A stretch of 64,000 nt of DNA from Simplicispira hankyongi (lineage in GTDB: Bacteria; Pseudomonadota; Gammaproteobacteria; Burkholderiales; Burkholderiaceae_C), in contig NZ_QXJC01000008.1 in assembly GCF_003570885.1 (NCBI RefSeq), positions 1 to 64,000 of the forward strand, written 5' to 3'. The notes beneath the pieces were generated by a model. The model made no database searches. It was not told the origin of the DNA and saw only the letters and a list, made by a program, of their open reading frames with translations. Of this stretch, positions 1-9,463 are shown one piece after another (the first letter of the stretch is position 1; each line of letters opens with the position of its first letter). The position numbers and the translations under genes were made by a program.

Positions 1-310
1 GATGGCATGTGTTGTCTCCTGCGCGGGTGCTGGGGTGCCCCGCTTTTTGGCGCCAGTATGGGCGGCTCGCCACCCGGAGGCAACTGTGCATTGCCCCCAA
101 GCCCACCGAGTGTTCCACCTTGTGACAGTTGTCGCGCTGTGGAGCGTCGCCTTGCCGGCGACTGGCGGTATCCCACACAGAAAACTTGCAAGGTCCTGCA
201 AATTCAATGCTTTGGCAGCGCAAGGAAAGCCTGGCACGGTTTGTGAATGGTATTTGGCATCTGGCCGCCTAAGTGGGCGCCGGATCGACTTTTCACCTGG
301 AGACAAGCAC
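1..310. other. Upstream region of aldehyde dehydrogenase
   Basis: No convincing gene lies here. The reading frame of the dehydrogenase stays open to the window edge, but the upstream residues do not resemble the family and there is a normal start at 311. A TGGCACG match to the -24 half of a sigma-54 promoter sits near 232-238, but its -12 half is imperfect. The Shine-Dalgarno GGAGA lies just before the start codon. Confidence 0.5.
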
Positions 311-1834
<1,524 letters not shown>

Positions 1835-1859
1835 GGCCGGCGGCTGCTACCAATGAGCG

Positions 1860-1885
1860 AAGGGGTGCGGGCAGCCGCTCCCCTT
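1860..1885 (+). terminator. Hairpin after aldehyde dehydrogenase
   Basis: The arms AAGGGG and CCCCTT enclose an inner GCGG/CCGC stem with a four-base loop, 25 bases after the stop codon. The trailing CTTCGTTT is only a weak T tract, so this is a probable intrinsic terminator. Apart from this hairpin and a ribosome binding site (AAGGAGAC) before 2157, I see nothing definite in the 322 bases between the two genes. Confidence 0.5.
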
Positions 1886-2156
1886 CTTCGTTTGAGAACC
1901 TGAAACCGGCATTTGGCTCCGCGCGGCGGTGCCGTTAGCGGTGTGCCAGGCAAGGTGAGCGAGACGAGGCAGCGGGTTCATGCCCGCAAGGAGGGGTCGC
2001 GCTGCATGGCGCGCCGAGTGCGGTGCTGGTGGGCATAACGCACCCTTGCGGCGAGCGCGGTCGAAGCCACCAAACCCTGGTTGCACAAGGGATAGAGAAG
2101 GCGCCTCAGCGGCCACCTACCGATCGGTCTAGGCTTTAGAGAACAAGGAGACGAGC

Positions 2157-2558
2157 ATGGTCGACAAAATCATTGCCACACCTGCCGCACTGGAACTGGT
2201 GGCTTTCCTCCAAACCAAATACGGCCCTGAACTGATGTTTCACCAGTCAGGCGGTTGTTGTGACAACAGCGCGGCCAATTGCTTCCTGCCCGGCGAGATC
2301 ACCATGGGGGCTGGCGATGTGTACCTGGGCGATGTGGGCGGCTGCCCGTTCTACATGGGACGCGCGCAGTACGAAACCTGGAAACATACCCAACTCATCC
2401 TCGATGTGATCGAGGGCCATGGCGGCAGCTTTTCGCTCGAAGGGCCGGAGGGCAAGGCCTTCCACACGCGCTCGCGGGTGTTCACCGACGAGGAATTGCA
2501 GACGCTAGGCATCAGCCGGCCCAGCGCTGACGCGCTGCCTGCGTGCCCACTGAAGTGA
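2157..2558 (+). CDS. DUF779 domain protein
   Basis: A 133-residue soluble protein of the DUF779 family. The family has no proven biochemical role but is found beside aldehyde and alcohol dehydrogenase genes in many proteobacteria, which matches this place. Visible family marks are the SGGCCDNS cysteine pair near residues 31-38, a DVGGCPFYM segment with a third cysteine, and a W-K-H motif, which together suggest a metal or redox site (inference). A strong AAGGAGAC ribosome binding site fixes the start. It is probably an accessory to the dehydrogenase upstream, although a hairpin and 322 bases separate them. Confidence 0.85.
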   Translation: MVDKIIATPAALELVAFLQTKYGPELMFHQSGGCCDNSAANCFLPGEITMGAGDVYLGDVGGCPFYMGRAQYETWKHTQLILDVIEGHGGSFSLEGPEGKAFHTRSRVFTDEELQTLGISRPSADALPACPLK

Positions 2559-2633
2559 AATCAGGCGCGGGGCTGCTGGCCCTGCTATTTTTTCTCAGCT
2601 TGGATCAAAAAAGCAGGGCCCAAAAAGACTTGG

Positions 2634-2700
2634 ATTGCTCCTAAATAAATAGCTTCCTACGCTTATTGGATAAGCGCTAGAAGCCATTTTTCTATCAATT
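2634..2700. repeat. Comamonadaceae palindromic repeat, copy 1
   Basis: The arms CGCTTAT and ATAAGCG surround a 3-base loop at 2660-2676. They sit in a wider imperfect palindrome from about AAATAGCTTC to GAAGCCATTT. The element lies between the DUF779 gene and the end of the nir operon. The same core appears at 17176, 29795, 42408, 49195 and 63955. Confidence 0.8.
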
Positions 2701-2726
2701 TTCACAAGAATCCGTACAGCCCGTGG

Positions 2727-2743
2727 GCCCAGCCTCACTGGGC
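2727..2743. terminator. Short GC hairpin
   Basis: GCCCAG and CTGGGC form a 6-bp stem with a five-base loop, followed by TTTAGGG. It could end transcription from the DUF779 gene, although it lies about 170 bases past that stop codon. Confidence 0.3.
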
Positions 2744-2748
2744 TTTAG

Positions 2749-2909
2749 GGCAATGCTGAACAAGTCCCTCACGTGCCGCGCATCCGTACCTCGGGCGGTC
2801 TGCGGCGTTGCCAATCCCCGCCATAGCTGCGGCTATGGCTGCGGTTGGCGCCTTGCCTCCCATCCCGATGCACGGCGCGCGCCATCGCGGTGACCTATCC
2901 AGCATCGCC
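2749..2909. repeat. Hairpin-ended dispersed element, copy A
   Basis: This 161-bp element begins GGCAATGCTGAACAAGTCC and ends with the near inverse (GGCGATGCTGGATAGGTCA on the other strand). Its centre is the palindrome CCATAGCTGCGGCTATGG. It abuts the nirN stop codon. Copy B at 34971-35146 is the same element in the opposite orientation. The element at 36897 shares the inner blocks CTCGGGCGGTCTGCG and CATCCCGAT. No reading frame is inside. Confidence 0.8.
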
Positions 2910-4520
2910 TTAGTGCGAGGTGCCTTCCGAGCGCGTGATCTTGTTCCATACGTTGTACTTGCCCACAGGTTTTTTCATGGGCAGGCGCTTGACCTCCTTG
3001 AGCGTCTTGGCGTCAAAGACGATGAGCGCCCCGTCCATGTCCCACACGCTCACCAGCGCGTAGCGGCCATCCTTGGTGAATTCGGTGTGTGCCAAGGTGT
3101 GGCCGGGTTCGCGCAGAGTCGCCACGGGCTCCAAAGTCTGTTTGTCGATCAGCGTCAGCGTGTCCTTGGCTGTTGGGCTCATCATGGAGTCGGCCCAGGC
3201 GTAACGGGTGTTCTCGTGGCTGCGGATGAAGAAGCCTGGGCCGGGCGTGGGAATGGCCTTGACCAACTTCCAGGTGTGCATGTCGATCACGTCGATCGTG
3301 CCGTCCTTCAGGTTGGGGCTGGCGAGTACGGTGGTGCCATTCCATGCGAAGGTGATGCCCGAGCCCAGGTGCGGCATGCCGGCCATCGGCAGTTCGGCGA
3401 TCTTGCGGCGCACATCGAGGTTGACTACCTGCGCCTTGGGGGTTCCCTGCGCGCCGGGCTTGGGGCGGGTGGAGCCCAGCACGTTCTTGTAGCTCTGGTC
3501 GAAGAAGAAGTCGTCCAGTGGCTCGTCGAGTGGCGTGCGGCGCGGGTTCAGAAATCCGGGTTTGGCGATCGCCTCGGCCATCTTGTAGTCGTGCACCAGT
3601 CCGTCGTAGATGGGCGCCGCCTTTTCGTCGTACGAAATTTCCCAAAGTTCAGGAATATCTTTGAGTGCGACGACGAAGCTCTTGCGCGGCTCGGCGTCGT
3701 ACACGGCCGAGACGCGCGAGGTCTGCTTGCCATCGAGCGTGCTCGCATCGATGTGCTTGATGAGTTGCAGGTCGGCATCGAACAGCACCACGTCCTTGGG
3801 CAGGTAGTTGGCCGCCATGACGTAGCGGCCATCACCGCTGACGGCCACGTTGCGCATGTTCAGGCCAGCGCGCACTTCAGCCACCACCGTGAGGTTCCAC
3901 AGGTCGTACTTGGTGATCCAGCCGTCGCGCGAGCCGAAATAGACAAAACGCCCGTCGGGCGTGAATTTCGGTCCGCCGTGCAGGGCGTAGCGGCTGGGGA
4001 ACCTGTGGATCACCTCGAAGCGGTCGCCATCGACGAGGGACACATGGTGGTCACCGGCTTCGACGACGACAAACAGGTTCATCGGGTCGGCGCTCCATTG
4101 GGGCTTGGCAGGCAGGTCTTTGGCGCCGGGTGTCTCGACGCGTGACGCGCGGACGTCGGCGTCGCTCCAGGTGGGCGCGGGGATGACGGGCCGGTAGATC
4201 CAGTCCACCACGGCGGCAATCTCTTCAGGCAAGAGCTGCTGCGCAAAGCCCGCCATCTGGGTGGCAGTACGGCCGTGCTGCACCACGTCCAGTGCGTCTT
4301 TCTTGCGCAGGCGCTCCAGGCTTTCAGGCAGCAGCGCCGGCCCCATGCCGCCGGTGCGCGCGCTGTCGTGGCAGGTGGCGCAATGCTGCTGGTAGAGCCT
4401 GGCAGCGTCGATGTGGGGTGCGGCCGCGCTATCCGCACGTGCCAGGCCCTGGCCCATCCACATCAGGCCGGCGGCGAGCAGCCAGGGAGCGACGCGGGCG
4501 AAGAGTGTGTTGTCAGACAT
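2910..4520 (-). CDS. nirN: NirN, periplasmic c/d1-heme protein of heme d1 maturation
   Basis: A 536-residue exported protein with a signal peptide (residues 1-29, ending GLARA), a cytochrome c domain with CATCH at 47-51, and an eight-bladed heme-d1 propeller ending in PVGKYNVWNK. In the family, NirN oxidises dihydro-heme d1 to heme d1 and passes it to NirS. NirS has the same domain order, so the choice of NirN rests on its position as last gene after nirJ and on NirN-like segments such as RSHENTRYAW. The start at 4520 has GGAGA nine bases upstream and overlaps the nirJ stop by eight bases. A longer start at 4559 would spoil the signal peptide. Confidence 0.82.
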   Translation of the reverse strand: MSDNTLFARVAPWLLAAGLMWMGQGLARADSAAAPHIDAARLYQQHCATCHDSARTGGMGPALLPESLERLRKKDALDVVQHGRTATQMAGFAQQLLPEEIAAVVDWIYRPVIPAPTWSDADVRASRVETPGAKDLPAKPQWSADPMNLFVVVEAGDHHVSLVDGDRFEVIHRFPSRYALHGGPKFTPDGRFVYFGSRDGWITKYDLWNLTVVAEVRAGLNMRNVAVSGDGRYVMAANYLPKDVVLFDADLQLIKHIDASTLDGKQTSRVSAVYDAEPRKSFVVALKDIPELWEISYDEKAAPIYDGLVHDYKMAEAIAKPGFLNPRRTPLDEPLDDFFFDQSYKNVLGSTRPKPGAQGTPKAQVVNLDVRRKIAELPMAGMPHLGSGITFAWNGTTVLASPNLKDGTIDVIDMHTWKLVKAIPTPGPGFFIRSHENTRYAWADSMMSPTAKDTLTLIDKQTLEPVATLREPGHTLAHTEFTKDGRYALVSVWDMDGALIVFDAKTLKEVKRLPMKKPVGKYNVWNKITRSEGTSH

Positions 4521-5772
4521 GGGTTTCTCCGGCGACGATGCGGATCGTCTGGCGTGCATTGCGAAACGGCGTCACGGCGACGCGGCTGGCATCGCTGCCC
4601 GCCGCGAGGCCGATCTCGTCGTCGCGCAGGTAGCAGCCGGGGTCTTCGGCCCAGGCGTCGCCCGTGAGCTGCTGGGCGCGCACGCGGGTGTTGCCGCCGC
4701 ACAGGTCAAAGTAGTGGCACTGCGCGCAGCGCCCGCCCACGGGGCGCGGGTGCGCCTTGAGGCCGGCCATCAGCGGCTCGGAGGTGTCGGACCAGATGGC
4801 AGAGAAGGGCCGCTGGCGCACATTGCCCAGGTCGTGGTGCCACCACATGGTGTCGGGGTGCACGCTGCCCAGGTTGTCGATGTTGGCCACGTTCACGCCG
4901 CTCGAATTGCCGCCCCAGGCGACCAGGCGCTCGCGCAGGGGGGCCTCCCACTGCGGCATGCGTGCGCGCACCCACTGACTCAGATAGGGGCCGTCGGCGT
5001 CGTTGTTGCCGGTCACGTAGTCTTCCTCGCGGCCCTCCAGCGCCGCCTGCCAGGCGCGCTCGAACAGCATGTCCAGCGCATTGCGCGTGGCCTGGAACTG
5101 CGCGTCCTTGCCGCGGTGGATGTTGCCCCGGCCGGCGTAGTTGAGGTGCGAGAAATAGAACTTGTCCACCTGCTCGGCGCGCATCAGGTCGAGCAGCGCG
5201 GGCAGGTCGTGCGCGTTCATGGCGGTCATGGTGAAGCGCAGCCCTACCTTTACGCTGCGCGCGTGCAGGTGGCGCACGGCGGCCAGGCTGCGCTCGAAAG
5301 CGCCTTCGAGCCGCCTGAAATGGTCGTGCGTTTCGCGCAGGCCGTCCAGGCTGATGCCCACATAGTCAAAACCCGTGGCGGCCACCCGGTCGGCCATGGC
5401 CTCGTCGATCAGCGTGCCGTTGGTCGAGAGGCCCGTGTAGAACTTCATCGCCTTGGCACGTTCGGCGATCTCGAAGATGTCGGGGCGCATGAGCGGCTCG
5501 CCGCCCGAGAGGATGAGCACCGGCACGCGGTAGTCCTTGAGGTCGTCCATCACGCCGAACACTTCGCTGGTCGAGAGCTCCCCCTCGTAGTCGTGGTCAG
5601 CCGAGAGCGCATAGCAGTGCTTGCAGGTCAGGTTGCAGCGGCGGATCAGGTTCCAGATGACCACCGGTCCGGGGGCGCCACCGCTGCCCCGGCGTGCGTG
5701 CACTGCCTCTGGGTAATGCCCTGTTTTTTCGGCGTGCGCGAGCTCGCGCATGTACTGGCTGATGCGGAACAT
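4513..5772 (-). CDS. nirJ: NirJ, radical SAM enzyme of heme d1 synthesis
   Basis: A cytoplasmic radical-SAM enzyme (419 residues) that replaces two propionate side chains of the tetrapyrrole with oxo groups during heme d1 synthesis. The SAM cluster motif is CNLTCKHC near residues 46-53. A C-terminal cysteine set (CAQCHYFDLCGG followed by a later Cys) would hold a second iron-sulphur cluster, as in NirJ and other SPASM-type enzymes. GGEP and STNGT core motifs are present. It starts three bases after the nirH stop and overlaps nirN, so it should be translationally coupled in the operon. Confidence 0.93.
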   Translation of the reverse strand: MFRISQYMRELAHAEKTGHYPEAVHARRGSGGAPGPVVIWNLIRRCNLTCKHCYALSADHDYEGELSTSEVFGVMDDLKDYRVPVLILSGGEPLMRPDIFEIAERAKAMKFYTGLSTNGTLIDEAMADRVAATGFDYVGISLDGLRETHDHFRRLEGAFERSLAAVRHLHARSVKVGLRFTMTAMNAHDLPALLDLMRAEQVDKFYFSHLNYAGRGNIHRGKDAQFQATRNALDMLFERAWQAALEGREEDYVTGNNDADGPYLSQWVRARMPQWEAPLRERLVAWGGNSSGVNVANIDNLGSVHPDTMWWHHDLGNVRQRPFSAIWSDTSEPLMAGLKAHPRPVGGRCAQCHYFDLCGGNTRVRAQQLTGDAWAEDPGCYLRDDEIGLAAGSDASRVAVTPFRNARQTIRIVAGETHV

Positions 5773-5775
5773 GGT

Positions 5776-6258
5776 TCAGTTTTCCTTGAGGCGCAATCCG
5801 GTTTTTTTCAGGATCGCGGTGGAGTAAAGAATGTCGTGGCCCGTGCAGGCCGCGCCCAGGAGCTGTTGCACCTGCGCGGCCTGCTGTTCGACCTCGGCGC
5901 GCGAGCGGCCATGCAGCATGGCGAATAGGTTGTAGGGCCACGCGGGCAGGCGGCGTGGGCGGCGGTAGCAGTGGCTCACGCCTGGCAACTGGCCGATGCG
6001 CTCGCCCAAGGCATCCACCTGGGCGTCGTCCACGTTCCACACGCTCATGCCATTGGCGGTAAAACCCAGGCGGTAGTGGTTGGGTACGGCGCCGATGCGG
6101 CGGATCAGGCCGGTTTCAAGCATCTGTTTCAGCCGCTCGCGCACCTGCTGGCCCGAGACACCCAGGCGTTCGCCCACGGCGTCGTAAGGACGCGGCACCA
6201 GCGGCAGGCCGCCCTGGGTGGCGGCGATCAGGGCGCGGTCAAAGTCGTCAAGCGCCAT
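5776..6258 (-). CDS. nirH: NirH, siroheme decarboxylase subunit
   Basis: A 160-residue Lrp/AsnC-like protein. The family (NirD, L, G, H) forms the siroheme decarboxylase that converts siroheme to didecarboxysiroheme. It has a winged-helix half (LGVSGQQVRERLKQMLETG) and an AsnC-type ligand half containing GVSHCYRRPRRLPAWPYNL, the histidine- and arginine-rich loop of these enzymes. It is not expected to be a DNA-binding regulator. It overlaps nirG by 11 bases. The NirH label rests on order in the cluster and could be exchanged with NirG or NirL. Confidence 0.82.
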   Translation of the reverse strand: MALDDFDRALIAATQGGLPLVPRPYDAVGERLGVSGQQVRERLKQMLETGLIRRIGAVPNHYRLGFTANGMSVWNVDDAQVDALGERIGQLPGVSHCYRRPRRLPAWPYNLFAMLHGRSRAEVEQQAAQVQQLLGAACTGHDILYSTAILKKTGLRLKEN

Positions 6259-6718
6259 GGGGGGATCCGCTCGTCAAGGGGAGTTTGAGCTCGACGAAGA
6301 ACTCGCGCTCTTTTGGGAAGGCCAGCACGCTCAATCCTGTTTCAGCCTCGATGCGTGCGATGGCTGCCGCACATTGCGCCGGGGTTTCGGTCCCGAGCAC
6401 GAACCACATGTTCAGCGTATGCGCACGCCGGTAGTTGTGCGCGATCTCGGCGTGGGCGTTGACCTGGGCCGCTACGGCATCGAAGCGTTCTTCGGGTACG
6501 GCCATGGCGGCGAGCACGAACAGGCCGCCCGCGCGCTCGATCTGGAACAGCGGCCCAAAGCGGGTCAGCATCCCGTTCTCCAACAGGGCCGACAGCCGTC
6601 CGATCACATCGTCTTCGGTCCAGCCAAACTCGGCCGCCACATCGGCGAAGGGCCGCTCGGTCAGGGGCAGGTCGCCGTGCAGGCGCTCCAGTAGGCGGGC
6701 GTCATCCGGCGACAGCAT
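6248..6718 (-). CDS. nirG: NirG, siroheme decarboxylase subunit
   Basis: A 156-residue member of the same AsnC-like siroheme decarboxylase family, with an N-terminal winged helix (LTERPFADVAAEFGWTEDDV) and the loop AEIAHNYRRAHTLNMWFVL, matching the NYRR-H-NLWF signature of the NirD/NirG type. It overlaps nirDL by 17 bases and nirH by 11, so the three subunits are probably made in balance. The short form and its position after the fused NirDL support the NirG assignment. Confidence 0.82.
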   Translation of the reverse strand: MLSPDDARLLERLHGDLPLTERPFADVAAEFGWTEDDVIGRLSALLENGMLTRFGPLFQIERAGGLFVLAAMAVPEERFDAVAAQVNAHAEIAHNYRRAHTLNMWFVLGTETPAQCAAAIARIEAETGLSVLAFPKEREFFVELKLPLTSGSPHGA

Positions 6719-7760
6719 CGAGCACCTCCGGTGTGGCAGCGGTGTCCGGGGCCATAGCGACGGGCAGGGCGCGAAAACGCCGGGGGCCAGTCTGCTTGAA
6801 GCGGCGGCAGGAGAACAGCACCTCGTGCGGGTAGGGCGCCAGGCCTGTATTGCCGATGGCGCGTGCGATCACCTCCAGCACCTCGGTGCGGTCGCGGCCA
6901 TGCACCATGCAGTACAGGTTGTAGGGCCATCCTTCGGCGCGTTCGCGCCGGTAGGCCAGCGTCACGCCGGTTTCGCGCGCCAGCACCTCGCCGCAGGCGT
7001 CAACGGCAGCATCAGGAATGTCAAACACCGTCATGGCGTTGGCGTCAAAGCCCAGTTCGTGGTGCCGCACGATCGCGCCCATGCGCCGCAGCGTGCCCTG
7101 GTCCAGCCACTGTTGCAGCGTGGCCAGAATGGCCTCGGGTGTGCGGTTCAGCACTTGCGCCCAGTCGTCGAAGGGGTGGGGCGTCAAGGGAAGCCCGGCT
7201 TCCAGCAAGGCGGCAAGGGGCCGGTCAGATGGGGCGACGGGGGTCGTTCCAGTCGCCTCGGGCATGGCGTGGGCGGCCGTGTTCGAGCGCAGATCGAAGC
7301 CCAGATCGATGCGGTAGGCGCGCAGCATGGGCAATTGCAGGGCGCGCAGGCCGGTCGCTGCGTCCAGGCTGTGCATGGCGTTCTGGACAGCGTGCTGGTC
7401 GGCACCGGTCATCACGAACCACAGGTTGTGGGTGTGCTCGCGCTGGTAGTTGTGGTTGACGCCGGGGTGCTGCGACACGATGGCGGCGACCTCGGCCAGA
7501 CGCGCGGGGGGCACGGCCATGGCAGCGAGCAAGGCCGCGCCGCCTGCGCCTCCGGAGAACACGCCGCCAATGCGGCTGAGTGCGCCTGTCTCCTGCAGAC
7601 GGCGGTAGCCGTCGATCACCTGCGTTTCACTCAGGTGGGCGGCGGCGCCGATCTGCGCAAAGGGTGCGCGCACCAGCGGGAAGCCGCGCTGCCAGGGGTT
7701 GAGCAGCGCCAGCACCAGCGGATCGGCGGTGGGGAGCACGGAGGGCATGCGGTTGAGCAC
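6702..7760 (-). CDS. nirDL: NirDL, fused siroheme decarboxylase subunits
   Basis: A 352-residue fusion of two AsnC-like units. Residues about 1-155 are NirD-like, with the loop GVNHNYQREHTHNLWFV. Residues about 180-335 are NirL-like, with GVTLAYRRERAEGWPYNLY. They are joined by an alanine/proline-rich linker. With NirG and NirH it would make the siroheme decarboxylase. The start is uncertain: a GTG directly follows the nirF stop (TGAGTG), and an ATG lies 12 bases later at 7748. Neither has a clear ribosome binding site, so translation probably continues from nirF by reinitiation. Confidence 0.88.
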   Translation of the reverse strand: MLNRMPSVLPTADPLVLALLNPWQRGFPLVRAPFAQIGAAAHLSETQVIDGYRRLQETGALSRIGGVFSGGAGGAALLAAMAVPPARLAEVAAIVSQHPGVNHNYQREHTHNLWFVMTGADQHAVQNAMHSLDAATGLRALQLPMLRAYRIDLGFDLRSNTAAHAMPEATGTTPVAPSDRPLAALLEAGLPLTPHPFDDWAQVLNRTPEAILATLQQWLDQGTLRRMGAIVRHHELGFDANAMTVFDIPDAAVDACGEVLARETGVTLAYRRERAEGWPYNLYCMVHGRDRTEVLEVIARAIGNTGLAPYPHEVLFSCRRFKQTGPRRFRALPVAMAPDTAATPEVLDAVAG

Positions 7761-8966
7761 TCAGAACCCGAGGCGGGCGGCGCGTGAAGTGAAGAAAACG
7801 CCGCTGGGGGAATCGACCTCCAGAACGGCCTGGGTGGCGAAGCTGTGGGTGTCGATTACGCTCACCCGGTTGGCATCGCGCGAGCTGATCCATACCGATT
7901 CGCCGCGTGGTGTGAACTCCATGTGCAGCACCGCCTTGCCGGGCTCCAGCGTGCGCACGATCTGCTGCGTGGTGGTGTCGATGACTTGTACGCGGTGGTA
8001 GTCGGGTACGGCAAAGTTCACCCACACCTGGCGTCCGTCGGGCTGCGCCATGACGAACACCGGTTGGCCGGCGACCGGGATGCGGCCCACCTCCTGCCAG
8101 CTTTCGGTGTCCACCACCAGCACCTCGTGGTGGCCAATCGCGGGCAGGTAGGCGCGCCGGCCGGCCACGGCCCAGCCGCGCAGATGCGGCATCTTGTAGA
8201 CCGGCAGCGTCTGCTCACCGCGGCCATAGCCGTTCAGAATGCGGCGTACTTTGGGGGGCTCCTGCCACAGGTCCACCAGCGCCAGTCCGTCCTCGCCAAA
8301 CAGGCCGGCGATGTAGTGCCGACCATTGGGCGTGACCAGCGCGTCGTAGGGCTGGCGCCCGATGTTCGGGATGCGCGTGGTGTGGGGGTGCGCAGGGTCG
8401 GAAAAATCGGTGATGCGAATCTCGCCCGCGTCGAACAGGCTGTAGGCAAAGCGCTGGCCGGGCAGGTCCACGAGGCCCACCACGCGCGAGAGTTTTCCCG
8501 GCGCGTACTCGGCGGGCACGTCGGCCACCAGCGCCAGCGTCTGCGCATCGAATGCCTTGATACCGCCAGGTGTGTAGTTCTGCGCCACCACCAGGCGCCC
8601 GTCCGCACTGATGGCTCCGCCGATGGAGTTGCCTGCCTGCATCACGCGGCCGACGATGGCCTGGGTGAGCAGATCCACCTTGGTGAGGCCCCCGTCACGC
8701 CCGAACACAAAGGCATAGCGGGTATCGCGCGAAAAAACCACCGAGGCGTGCGACAAGTCGCCCAGGCCCGTGACCTGGCCCAGCAGCGTGCGGTGGCTGG
8801 TGTCGATGATGGCCAGCGTGCCGCTGGCGCGCAGCACCACCACACCCAGGTCGCCGGTGCCTCGCAGCACGGGGGCCGCAGCTTGGGGTGGCGAAGCGGT
8901 GGAGGCACAGCCGCTGGCAAGAAGGCCGGCAGCGGCGGCGGTGGTGAGAAGATGCCTGCGGTTCAT
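7761..8966 (-). CDS. nirF: NirF, heme d1 biosynthesis propeller lipoprotein
   Basis: A 401-residue d1-type beta-propeller protein needed for late heme d1 synthesis in the periplasm. It lacks a cytochrome c domain. The N-terminus reads as a lipoprotein signal with the lipobox LASGC and lipidated Cys20, so it should be anchored to a membrane. VYKMPHLRGW is the conserved propeller histidine segment seen in NirF, NirN and NirS. The ATG at 8966 overlaps the nirC stop in an ATGA, which sets the start. The open frame upstream is non-coding for this gene. Confidence 0.92.
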   Translation of the reverse strand: MNRRHLLTTAAAAGLLASGCASTASPPQAAAPVLRGTGDLGVVVLRASGTLAIIDTSHRTLLGQVTGLGDLSHASVVFSRDTRYAFVFGRDGGLTKVDLLTQAIVGRVMQAGNSIGGAISADGRLVVAQNYTPGGIKAFDAQTLALVADVPAEYAPGKLSRVVGLVDLPGQRFAYSLFDAGEIRITDFSDPAHPHTTRIPNIGRQPYDALVTPNGRHYIAGLFGEDGLALVDLWQEPPKVRRILNGYGRGEQTLPVYKMPHLRGWAVAGRRAYLPAIGHHEVLVVDTESWQEVGRIPVAGQPVFVMAQPDGRQVWVNFAVPDYHRVQVIDTTTQQIVRTLEPGKAVLHMEFTPRGESVWISSRDANRVSVIDTHSFATQAVLEVDSPSGVFFTSRAARLGF

Positions 8967-9340
8967 GGATGTGCTTTCGGAAGTTCGGGAAAACCGGTGA
9001 GCAGTTGTTCTGCAATCCAGTGGGCGTCGCTTTCGCTCAGCATGGCGCTCCAGGGGGCCATGGGCGTTCCAGGACGCCCACCGTAGATGGTGGCTTCCAG
9101 GGCTTCCACGGGTTTGCCGGCCAGAGCGGCTGCGGTCAGTGCCGGCCCCAGGCCCCCAGTCAGGCGCATGCCGTGGCAGGAGCCACAGTCCTGCCGGACC
9201 ATGCGCACGAGTGCCTGCTGGCGCCCGGTGTCCGGTACCGTCTGTGCATTGCCCGCGATGGTGATGCCTGGAGCCAAGGCCAGGAAGGCGACGGCGCCAG
9301 CGAGCTTGCGCCGCAAGCAAGGGACAGGGAAAAACAACAT
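8963..9340 (-). CDS. nirC: NirC, small c-type cytochrome
   Basis: A 125-residue exported monoheme cytochrome c. The signal peptide ends near residue 33, and the heme motif CGSCH is at 52-56 with a likely Met ligand in GTPMAPW. In denitrifiers NirC passes electrons to NirS or takes part in d1 maturation. The ATG at 9340 is preferred over a TTG at 9364, because the -10 element predicted from the FNR/DNR-type box puts the transcript start near 9362, so the TTG would lie outside the message. It is the first gene of the operon. Confidence 0.88.
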   Translation of the reverse strand: MLFFPVPCLRRKLAGAVAFLALAPGITIAGNAQTVPDTGRQQALVRMVRQDCGSCHGMRLTGGLGPALTAAALAGKPVEALEATIYGGRPGTPMAPWSAMLSESDAHWIAEQLLTGFPELPKAHP

Positions 9341-9396
9341 AGCGTGGCGCCAAAACGAAGACAAACAAATAATCAGGGTTATCCCGCGCCGAGTAC

Positions 9397-9410
9397 TTGA
9401 CTAGTATCAA
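9397..9410. promoter_or_regulatory. FNR/DNR-type box between nirC and nirE
   Basis: The sequence TTGACTAGTATCAA differs at one base from the FNR/DNR consensus TTGAT-N4-ATCAA. It is centred between the divergent nirC and nirE genes. At class II spacing (-41.5), a -10-like GACAAT falls at 9433-9438 for nirE and GATTAT at 9374-9369 on the minus strand for nirC. One site could therefore switch on both genes under low oxygen or nitric oxide. Confidence 0.75.
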
Positions 9411-9463
9411 GAGCTATCGTGCTGCAGCTTTTGACAATGGTCTGTATTGATGCAGGAGATGCG

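Noticed and set aside
2910-4520. Calling this protein NirS (cytochrome cd1 nitrite reductase)
   Set aside because: Domain order fits both, but the place after nirJ and the local sequence segments fit NirN better. Kept as the main alternative.
5776-7760. Reading the AsnC-like proteins as Lrp-type transcription regulators
   Set aside because: Their loops (NYRR, YRR-PYNL) and position inside the nir operon mark them as siroheme decarboxylase subunits.
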